Shown: positions 15,635-23,200 of the stretch, in pieces
Layout of the letters: the number at the start of each line of letters is the position of its first letter
How positions within the stretch are numbered: position 1 is the first letter of the stretch
Assembly: GCA_025060675.1 (NCBI GenBank)
Contig: JANXBI010000006.1
Coordinates: 1 to 30,865, forward strand
DNA length: 30,865 bases
Reading direction: 5' to 3'
Origin: Candidatus Caldatribacterium sp.
Lineage (GTDB): Bacteria; Atribacterota; Atribacteria; Atribacterales; Caldatribacteriaceae
Position numbers and translations under genes: made by a program
Notes under the pieces: model-generated
Databases searched by the model: none
Told to the model about the DNA's origin: nothing
What the model saw: the letters and a program-made list of their open reading frames with translations, nothing else

Positions 15635-15973
15635 ATGACCGCTGAAGAGAAACTCCACCTTGCTGAGGAAATCTTCGAGCAATTACGGAAAGGAATGCAG
15701 AGAACATCGTCTGGAGATGAAGGAAAACTCTCCTCAGAGTGGACCAAGTGGAGCGCCTATGCGGCACGAAAGGGCCTTGAAAACGCGCTGAATTTTGCCA
15801 AAGTTATGAAGGACTCAAGAGCTCTTCGAAGCAACCCAAGAGCATGCTACAATGCTATCTTCCAGGTTGCCAACAACTTCAAAATCAAAAAAGACCTCGA
15901 AAAACTCCTCCCTCAGGACCTTGCTGAAGTCTTAGGGTACGTTCGGTGGATGCTTGTTGCCGAAAAACTCTAG
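15635..15973 (+). CDS. Small helical protein of the type III operon (possible second Cas11 or regulator)
   Basis: A 112-aa all-alpha protein with no recognised motif. It is rich in Lys, Glu and Leu, with a middle segment YAARKGLENALNFAKVMK and a hydrophobic tail EVLGYVRWMLVAEKL. The ATG at 15635 follows AGGAGG by 8 nt, 14 nt after the preceding stop. Size and helicity recall small subunits of effector complexes (Csm2/Cmr5 class), but the operon already holds a better Cas11 candidate at 12079. It may be an alternative small subunit or an unrelated accessory protein. Confidence 0.6.
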   Translation: MTAEEKLHLAEEIFEQLRKGMQRTSSGDEGKLSSEWTKWSAYAARKGLENALNFAKVMKDSRALRSNPRACYNAIFQVANNFKIKKDLEKLLPQDLAEVLGYVRWMLVAEKL

Positions 15974-15985
15974 GGAGGCGAGAAA

Positions 15986-16177
15986 GTGCACTGGAGAGAA
16001 GAGATGCAAAGGGAGCATATTTGTGAGCGTTGCAAGGGAACAGGTCGTTGCCGACACTGCAGCGGCTCGGGTATTCATGCGTACCCAGGCTTTGGGCGAC
16101 CGACTTCAAACAAACCTTGTAGCTTCTGTCACGGTACTGGGGTATGCCAATACTGCCGGGGAACGGGGAGGAGGTAA
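15986..16177 (+). CDS. 63-aa DnaJ-type zinc-finger protein
   Basis: A tiny protein made almost wholly of four CxxCxGxG motifs: CERCKGTG, CRHCSGSG, CSFCHGTG and CQYCRGTG, the pattern that binds two zinc ions in the DnaJ cysteine-rich region. No J domain, no C-terminal substrate domain. The GTG start at 15986 is backed by GGGAGG 7 nt upstream, 12 nt after the preceding stop, so it is the last gene of the type III operon. Free-standing versions of this finger occur as chaperone-like or RNA/protein-binding modules. Here it could stabilise a CRISPR subunit or bind nucleic acid; the function is unknown. Confidence 0.75.
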   Translation: MHWREEMQREHICERCKGTGRCRHCSGSGIHAYPGFGRPTSNKPCSFCHGTGVCQYCRGTGRR

Positions 16178-16361
16178 AGGCAGACTTGGCCATAATCCTG
16201 GTTAAACAACCCTAATCGCGACAACAAGCCCGTACATCTTGCTATCTCTTTCCACGTTACTCCATCAAGTGGAAACCTCTCGCCCCTATTTTGCACAGTG
16301 TTTTTCGAAAGGAACACCCTGTTCCCCGTTCGCCGAAACAGAACGAATTCGCACACCATTG
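16178..16361. other. Gene-free stretch after the type III operon
   Basis: No convincing gene on either strand. A short inverted repeat, GGTT-AAAC-AACC, lies near 16200 without a following T-run. The DUF488 remnant begins beyond it, so the whole gene-poor interval extends from 16178 to 16647. Confidence 0.5.
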
Positions 16362-16636
16362 TCAAGACGAACTCTTGCAAGGCATCTTCCTTGGTACTTG
16401 AGGAACTCGGCAAGACAGAGCAGACAAAACACCGGTATTATCTCCCTTCCCAAGAATGATTCCCAATCCACCCCAGTGTTGCCTCAAGTACTCAGCAACA
16501 AGTCGATGATGACACTCTCTTGGAGACTCTCTGCTATAGAGAGCAGGAAGAGCGAAAGATTCTGAAGACCACCACTTCTTGGTAATCCGTTCTTTGTAAA
16601 ATCAAGGAAACGTTGCCCCCATTCCCCAGAATACTC
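16362..16636 (-). pseudogene. Decayed DUF488-family copy
   Basis: On the minus strand one frame reads SRESPRECHHRLVAEYL, then RQHWGGLGIIL, ending at a TGA at 16364-16362. This is the C-terminal CHR..LA.YL signature of DUF488 proteins, and it parallels SEANPSNCHRKLLV in the intact DUF488 gene next door. Further upstream the matching residues (WGQRFLDFTKNGL) lie in another frame, and stop codons interrupt both, so at least one frameshift is present. No start or full domain remains. The call rests on a short motif, so a chance match is possible. Confidence 0.45.
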
Positions 16637-16647
16637 TTTCCAAAAGC

Positions 16648-17172
16648 CTAGTTCGTCGTCGAAAACAACTCTCCTTGTTTCCAAACCGTTTGGAATCCCT
16701 CTTTTGGAATGGGTGCGGCCTTCCCCCTTTTCTCTTCTTCCCCAATGTGGACGACTTCAAATCCCTCCTCCTCTAAGGTCTGTCCCACGAGGAGTTTTCG
16801 ATGGCAATTTGACGGATTCGCTTCGCTACAGAGAAGCGTAAGGCGATGTTGCGCTGCCAAGCGCTTCACCTGCTCTATGCCTTCCCGGAAACGGGGCGAC
16901 TGACGTAAAAGTTCGTAATCGACCTTATTATCCGCCCGATAGTACTCCTTCTCTCTTGGTCTTCCCCCCAGGCATTCTCCAAGGAAAACGTACCCAATAC
17001 CCTCACGACAGAGACACTGAGCGAGGGACTCTCGGTTGAAGTGGGGAACGTAACGGGAATAGGGGTGGGACCTTATATCAACCACAAGCGTAATACCGTA
17101 CTTTTTGAGGAGCCCCAAAAACTCCTGCAAAGGGTGATTAGAGTGGCCAATAGTGAAAACCTTGAAATTCAC
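16648..17172 (-). CDS. DUF488 family protein
   Basis: A 174-aa cytoplasmic protein with all DUF488 landmarks: TIGHSN at the N-terminus, DIRSHPYSR, ECLGGRP, and the cysteine-bearing CSEANPSNCHRKLL. The family is found widely, often near defence or stress genes; its biochemical role is not established. I chose the GTG at 17172, 5 nt after an AGGGGAGG ribosome site, because homologues begin just before TIGHSN; an ATG ten codons upstream lacks such a site. It is convergent with the type III operon and divergent from the CARF-RelE operon, sharing a 189-bp intergenic region with it. A decayed copy follows downstream. Confidence 0.85.
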   Translation of the reverse strand: MNFKVFTIGHSNHPLQEFLGLLKKYGITLVVDIRSHPYSRYVPHFNRESLAQCLCREGIGYVFLGECLGGRPREKEYYRADNKVDYELLRQSPRFREGIEQVKRLAAQHRLTLLCSEANPSNCHRKLLVGQTLEEEGFEVVHIGEEEKRGKAAPIPKEGFQTVWKQGELFSTTN

Positions 17173-17290
17173 CGCGCCTCCCCTGTACGAACCATACCAC
17201 ACTTTCCTTTACTGCTTCAACTACAACCATAGGGCAAAAAACCCATAACTTTCCCCGCTTTTACCCCATGCCAATAGGGGAATAAGATGG

Positions 17291-17329
17291 TATACTCCCC
17301 TTTGCGTCCTGAAGGTTTTACGGCATAAT
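17291..17329 (+). promoter_or_regulatory. Shared CARF-operon upstream element and -10-like hexamer (second copy)
   Basis: TATACTCCCCTTT at 17291-17303, then 20 nt, then CATAAT (17324-17329). The 13-mer is identical to that at 7052-7064 and the spacing to the -10-like hexamer is the same. A weak -35, TTGCGT (17302-17307), sits 16 bp before CATAAT and overlaps the element's end. An AGGGGA follows in both copies (17342-17347 here, 7094-7099 there), probably part of the ribosome-site region. Confidence 0.45.
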
Positions 17330-17361
17330 ACACTTAGCAATAGGGGAAAGGAGGGGCCCCG

Positions 17362-18402
17362 GTGCGGACAATTCTCAACACCGTCGGTACATCGCTTTGC
17401 AAGAATGCAGCATCCTCACAGAATCCTACGATTTCTGAGCTTGTACAATTTCTCGAGGTCACTGATCCCCGAAGGGCTTCGGCCGAAACGAACGCCTTAA
17501 GCCACATCCTCAAGGAAGACGATGCACTTGTTTTCCTCCACTCTGAGACCAAAGATGGAGAGCTCTGTGCTAAGGCTCTGGCAACTTACTACGAACAGAA
17601 GGGACATGAATCAAGGACAGTTCTTGTTAAAGACCTCTCGTATCGCGAAGCAGATTTTCGCTTGCGCGGTCTTCGCTCCCTTGTGGGACAGCTCTTTGCC
17701 TGCATTCAGGAAGAAAAGCAAAAGGGAAGAGAGGTCCTAATTAACGCCACAGGGGGGTTCAAGGCCGAAAGTGCGTACGCAACCCTTGTGGGACTCCTCT
17801 GCAACGTCCCGGTGTACTACATTCACGAGGTCTTTCAGGAAATCATTGCCATGCCGCCCTTGCCCATCGGCTGGGATTACTCTTTCGTGGCCGAGTACGA
17901 GGAAATTTTTGAGTTCCTTGAGGCCGATCTCCGTTCTCGTTTCGAGTTTAAGGAGAAGTTCCGGGAACTCCCAGCAAAGGTACGCACTCTTCTTGCGGAA
18001 GAGGAAAACTACGTCTTCCTCTCCCCAGCAGGGGAGGCCCTTTTCCAAGCGTACCGTGCAAAACTCACCCAAACACCACGAATTCCGGTGTACTTCTCCA
18101 AAAGAGCTCTTGAGTGGTACAAAGAAGCCGACGCCACCGTACAGGAAAGCGTCCGACGGATTCTCCGGAAACTCATGCTCCCCGAGGTTCGTCGAAACGG
18201 TGCCAAAAAGCTTAAAGATCCCCGCTGCTTCGTCTACCCCCAGGGACATGTGGATGAGCGAGTCTTCTTCTGCGAAAAGGAGGATGGCATTGTCATCTGC
18301 GCTCTGACAAAACACAGCGACAGAAGTTACGACAAAATAGTACGCTCCGGCCTTCCCTGCGCCAGAAGAGGTGCTCTTACGCCCTTTACTGAACCCTTCT
18401 GA
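17362..18402 (+). CDS. CARF-RelE ribonuclease (Cami1-like)
   Basis: A 346-aa two-domain protein. Residues 1-170 are a CARF domain of the APE2256 type (TILNTVGTSL at the start, INATGGFKAES at 127-137 on the ligand face). Residues about 243-328 read as a RelE/ParE-fold toxin: FSKRALEWYKEAD, the VRRNGAKKLKDP segment, VDERVFFCEKEDGIVICAL strands and the terminal HSDRSYDKI helix with Tyr323. Cami1 proteins of this make-up cut mRNA on the ribosome when cyclic oligoadenylate binds; the same role is inferred here. The GTG start has GGAAAGGAGG upstream. First gene of an eight-gene operon; next gene 15 nt away. Confidence 0.82.
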   Translation: MRTILNTVGTSLCKNAASSQNPTISELVQFLEVTDPRRASAETNALSHILKEDDALVFLHSETKDGELCAKALATYYEQKGHESRTVLVKDLSYREADFRLRGLRSLVGQLFACIQEEKQKGREVLINATGGFKAESAYATLVGLLCNVPVYYIHEVFQEIIAMPPLPIGWDYSFVAEYEEIFEFLEADLRSRFEFKEKFRELPAKVRTLLAEEENYVFLSPAGEALFQAYRAKLTQTPRIPVYFSKRALEWYKEADATVQESVRRILRKLMLPEVRRNGAKKLKDPRCFVYPQGHVDERVFFCEKEDGIVICALTKHSDRSYDKIVRSGLPCARRGALTPFTEPF

Positions 18403-18417
18403 AAGGAGGGGGAAAAG

Positions 18418-20259
18418 GTGCTTGGCGACCAGTTTCCTCGATGGGCTCGGGAAATCTCGAGGTTTCTCAGCATCAAATCACAGTTTGTCCTGTGGGGAAA
18501 TATCTACGATGTTTTTCCGTTCCCCCTTCCCGATGGCACCCATGCCATGTACCCACTTCCTCAGTATATTGCCAAAATGCTCACCGAACAGGAAGGATAC
18601 ACCCGAATCATCCAGTACGACCGAACCGACGGTTTCGAAGTCCTTGTTGGACGAAAAGAGGAGATTGCGCAACTTATTGGCGAAGTTTGGGAAGAGCAGC
18701 GCCTTCTTGTGCCCTTAGTGAGGGCAGGGGAGTACATAGAACGAATCCTCAAAGACCAGTCAGCCCACACGGTGATTTTCCTCTCCTTTGCTTCCCGCTA
18801 TACCCAGGATCCAACACGCCTAAGCGACATGGATGAGTTCCCCTTCTTCAGCAGGCTTCAGAAGCTCTGCTATGAGATGAAGCCCTTTGTCCTTCAGGGG
18901 AAAGATACGACACCTCGTATGAACACCGTTATATGGTTCTCGGAAAAGCTTAACGACCTCCCACCCTTTTTGACCGTAGAAAACCCTCGCCTGAAGGTCA
19001 TCGGCATCCCGAAACCTGACAGCGAAATCCGCTCCCTCATCGTAGAGGAGCTGAGCCGAGGATTCCCTGATGCAACCACCCTTTCAGAAGATGAGCGGAA
19101 GCGCTACACGGGTATCTTCGTTGACCAGACAGAGCGGCTCTTTGCCCGGGACATCGTCGCCATAGCCCAGTTCATGCATCGAGAGAATATCCCCTTCTCC
19201 CGAGTAGCCGATGCCATCCGGGGGTACAAACTCGGGATTGTGGAGAACCGTTGGGCGAAAATCCCCAAGGAAAAGCTTGACCGCGTAGTGGAAGAGCTCG
19301 AGCGGCGAGTCAAAGGGCAACGCCAGGCAGTCCTCATGGCTGCCGACGTCATTAAGAGAGCCTGGCTCGGTTTGAGTGGTGCACAGCATGCCCAGGTCTC
19401 CTCAAAGCCAAAAGGGGTTCTCTTCTTCGCTGGTCCCACCGGGGTAGGAAAAACGGAACTTGCCAAAGCGATAACGGAATTTCTTTTCGGAAGCGAACAG
19501 AACTATATCCGATTCGATATGTCGGAGTTCAGCCAAGAGCACTCTGACCAACGCCTCATTGGCGCCCCCCCAGGATACGTAGGGTACGAAGTCGGAGGAG
19601 AGCTCACCAACGCAGTGCGACAGAATCCCTTTTCCGTTATCCTCTTTGATGAGATTGAAAAGGCCCACCCTCGGATTCTTGATAAGTTCTTGCAAATCCT
19701 TGAGGATGGTCGCCTCACCGATGGACGAGGAGAGACAGCGTACTTCTCCGAAACACTCATCATTTTCACCTCAAACCTTGGTGTATACACCGAAGATGCC
19801 TCGGGAAGAAAAATTCCCCTTGTGTCGCCACAAGCTCCATACGAAGAAGTGCGCGAGAAAATCCTCTCGGCTATCGAAAAGTTCTTCAAGTTCGATATTG
19901 GCAGACCCGAAATTCTCAACCGTATTGGGGAAAACATTGTGGTCTTTGATTTCATCCGACCAGAGAGCGCCCGCCAGATTTTCGACAAAATGATGGGCAA
20001 TATCCTCCTCAAACTACGGGAAGAAAGGCATATCATCCTCGACATTCGTCCGGAAGTCTATGAAACGCTCTGCGCACGCTGTACGGAAGACCTTTCTATG
20101 GGTGGCCGGGGCATTGGGAACCGCATTGAGAAGCTATTCGTCAACCCCCTCTCGCGGGCACTCTTTGACGCTCAAATCCTTGAAGGTCATGCTGTGGTAA
20201 CGGGATTCGAGGAGCAAAACTCGATATACACTCTTTTGGTGGAGCGGAAGGGAACATGA
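18418..20259 (+). CDS. Two-domain AAA+ protein with ClpB/ClpA-D2-like second domain
   Basis: A 613-aa protein. The C-terminal half is a full Clp/HslU-class AAA+ module: Walker A GPTGVGKT (339-346), pore-loop type GAPPGYVGYE, Walker B VILFDEIEKAH (Asp411-Glu412), arginine-finger region RPEILNRIGE, and sensor-2 GGRGIGNRIE. The N-terminal half (about 20-240) has the outline of another AAA domain (QFVLWGNIYDVF, VIFLSFASRY, VIWFSEKLNDLPPFL) but no Walker A, so it looks catalytically dead. Unlike ClpB it has no N-domain or middle coiled coil. It probably unfolds or remodels a partner from this operon. GTG start with GAAAGGAGGGGG upstream; overlaps the next gene by 4 nt. Confidence 0.87.
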   Translation: MLGDQFPRWAREISRFLSIKSQFVLWGNIYDVFPFPLPDGTHAMYPLPQYIAKMLTEQEGYTRIIQYDRTDGFEVLVGRKEEIAQLIGEVWEEQRLLVPLVRAGEYIERILKDQSAHTVIFLSFASRYTQDPTRLSDMDEFPFFSRLQKLCYEMKPFVLQGKDTTPRMNTVIWFSEKLNDLPPFLTVENPRLKVIGIPKPDSEIRSLIVEELSRGFPDATTLSEDERKRYTGIFVDQTERLFARDIVAIAQFMHRENIPFSRVADAIRGYKLGIVENRWAKIPKEKLDRVVEELERRVKGQRQAVLMAADVIKRAWLGLSGAQHAQVSSKPKGVLFFAGPTGVGKTELAKAITEFLFGSEQNYIRFDMSEFSQEHSDQRLIGAPPGYVGYEVGGELTNAVRQNPFSVILFDEIEKAHPRILDKFLQILEDGRLTDGRGETAYFSETLIIFTSNLGVYTEDASGRKIPLVSPQAPYEEVREKILSAIEKFFKFDIGRPEILNRIGENIVVFDFIRPESARQIFDKMMGNILLKLREERHIILDIRPEVYETLCARCTEDLSMGGRGIGNRIEKLFVNPLSRALFDAQILEGHAVVTGFEEQNSIYTLLVERKGT

Positions 20260-23200
20260 ATACGGAGCGAACCATTCTCGATGCCACGCTGAGAGAGCAA
20301 CAGGGGAAAACGCAACGAGAGTACACCCGTATCCGACTCTCTCCATCGGGTAAGGAAACGTGTCTACTTTCCTCGTACCCTGAGTACCTTGCTAAGCGAT
20401 ACCCCAGGTCTCTCGTTTCCCCCACAGAACGCCTCAACGCCTTCTTACGACTCTATGAAGAAGGTATCCTTCCACCTCTTGTGGAGACTTTGGTGAGCGA
20501 TGAAGACATTGTGTTCGTGGAGAAGCGACTCGACATGAACCTCAAAACCTTCGTAGCCAATGGTGGTGATCCCCTTGCCCTCTTCCCCACTCTTGTCGCA
20601 AAGCTCTACCGTCTCCAAGAGCATATTCATTTCCATGGAAACCTCAAGCCCACTAACATTCTCATTACCTCGGGAGAGGTATTCCTCGATGACCCCTATC
20701 CTGGAGGTGACCCTTCTTTCTGGCGCCACGAAGCCCACTTTGCAGCTCCAGAGTGCATTGTTGGGCAACCGCAGAGAGCAAGCGATTGGTGGGCTCTTGG
20801 GATGATACTTTTGAATCTCTTTGGAAAGGACCCTTTCGAAGGCGTGGCAAGCAACGTGGTCGCTTTTCTGTTGGTTACCCGTCCTATTACCATCTCAAAG
20901 GACTTCCCACCACGCCTCCAGGCGCTCCTTAGAGGTCTTCTCACTCGAGACACCGCACAACGCCTCGGATATGAGGCTATCTTGCGCTGGATTCAAGGGG
21001 AAGAACTCGTTATCGCCTCGGAACCAGAAAAATACCCTTCTGTCGAACCATTCGTTTTTGGGAACATTTCCGTCACCACGCCGGAAGAATTCGCCCAAGG
21101 AGTCATCTGTGGAGAGGAGCTTTGGAACTTAGGGAAACAGGAGCTCCGCCAGGGATACTTTATAGGCTGGCTACGAAGCATCTTAGGGCGAGAGGACCTT
21201 GCTCAGGACCTCGAAAACATTCTCCTTGAGGAGGCTGACGACGACTATGCGCTCTTCCAGGCAATACTCCGCCTCACGCCTGACATCCCTTTCGCCTTCT
21301 GCGGTCGTGTTCTTGCGTACTGCACAGAGGAGCATTTTGACATCACACCTCTTGCTCGTCTCCTTGAAAGCTGGGTCAACGGTAACGAAGACACACCAGG
21401 AATCCGAAAAATCGTGCACGCTGTTGTTGAAAAAGGCTTATTCTCGGCGTATCTGAAAGAAAAGCAAAAGGTTGTGCTCATTCCCCATATTCGCGAGTGT
21501 GAGGAACGTGCCCAAGAGGGTCAAACCCTTGAGGAAAAGGCAGCCATATACTGCGCCTATCTTGTGGGACATCCGGAACTCACTCAACACATCGTCACGA
21601 GAACACGAAGGAAACGTGCTGAGGAACTCTACACCAAGGTACGAAGCATCCTTCAATCCTCAAAAAGCTTGAGGAGCCGGTGCTACGAGCTTTGGGAACT
21701 TCTCGGCTCTGTTCCCAAAGAACTCGAAACAGAAGTTGCCCATGCCCACCAACTGCTCGAAGGCCATAGAATAACTCAGGAGGTTTTTCGTGGCGTTTGT
21801 TCTCTCACTCTTCGGGCCATCGCCCAATTGACCGGAGTAGAACCCCCACAAGACCTGAAAGAACTCGCTCAGTTCCGACTCCCTCCGGTTGAGAGTGTGG
21901 AGGCTATAATCAACATCCCTGACGCTAAGGTCATTGCCACTCCAAAGAACAACCAAGTCCCAATACACTCAAAAACGCATGGTGAGATGCGCCTTGTTTT
22001 CTCTGACTCAGCTTGGTCGCCACTACTTTCGATGCTCTCTGAAGGAGATACACTTGCCGTTTTCTCAGTGCGACATGGGAATATCAAGGGGTTTGCCTTT
22101 GCTCAAAGAGACACAGTAGTTGTCCTCGAACCAAATTTTCTTGTAGAACTCAGCGACCTTGCCAAAACTTGCAACGCTAGGGAGCTCAGACCCTGGCTCT
22201 TTTTCTTCAGTCGATGCATCCCCCAGGAATTCCACGTTCAGGCACTCTACGGAACGCTCGTTGCCCGTCTTGTGGCTACGAGCTTTGACCGAAACGAAAC
22301 CCCCGAGAACGTTTTGCAGCGTCTCCTTGAGGAGGACCCCTTAGCGTTCTTCCCTCTTGGAACCTCTGACCTCCAAACGGTACAAAACGAGCTCCTTGCC
22401 CATTACCGGAAAGTCCAAAGCTTCCTCGCTGGGCAGTTTCACGATGCACTTCTCTCAGAGGAGAACATGCTTTCCGAATCGCTTGGGCTCATGGGAAGAG
22501 CTGATATCCTTCTGAGGCAGGGTAGCCTTTGGAAGGTGGTGGAAATTAAAACCACGAGGAAATACCCTTACCGCTCTCCCTGGCCTGAACACCACGCCCA
22601 GGTTGCCGGATACTACGCAATTGCAAAGAGCTCACGCGTGCCCCTCGCAAACGAGGCAGTCGTCCTTTATACCGCCGCTCCCCTTCCAGAGGGCGCGAAA
22701 AACCTTTCCATTACCGAGCAAGACCAAAGGAACCTCATCCACCTGCGCAATATGGTGGTTTCCCTCTGGAAACGAGTTGAAAAGGAGCCTCTTGAAACTA
22801 TAGCTGCTATCCTCGAGCAACGCGAGACCATCGCATCCCATGTCCGAGAAGGTTTCGAGAGATTTCGTCGGGCCTTCACCGCGGCGCTTCCCTTGGCACG
22901 ACGATACTACGCCCAAATGTTGGCGTTCCTCTTCCGAGAGGAACGCACGGCACGCTCAGAACTTTTCGCGGGAAGCTTTATTTCCCTCTGGCGGCAGAAC
23001 CTTGAGGATCAGGAACACCAGATAACAACGCTCCCAGATTTGCTCTGGGAGAACGTTGACCTCAAAAAAGGACTCTTCACCTTCCGCATCGACACCCACG
23101 AAGATTACCATGCAGATTTTCGCGCTGGTGACCGAGTTCTCCTCATGCCCCAAGAAGGAGAGAAATTCTTCCTCTCCGGTTACCTCGAGTATATCGACAG

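Noticed and set aside
16239..16565. A 108-aa plus-strand gene after the type III operon
   Set aside because: No ribosome site or recognisable motif, and it lies opposite the DUF488 remnant, whose minus-strand motif is more convincing.
20256..21010. Active kinase at the head of the 1500-aa protein
   Set aside because: The catalytic Asp of HRD is Asn and DFG is DDP, so normal catalysis is not expected.
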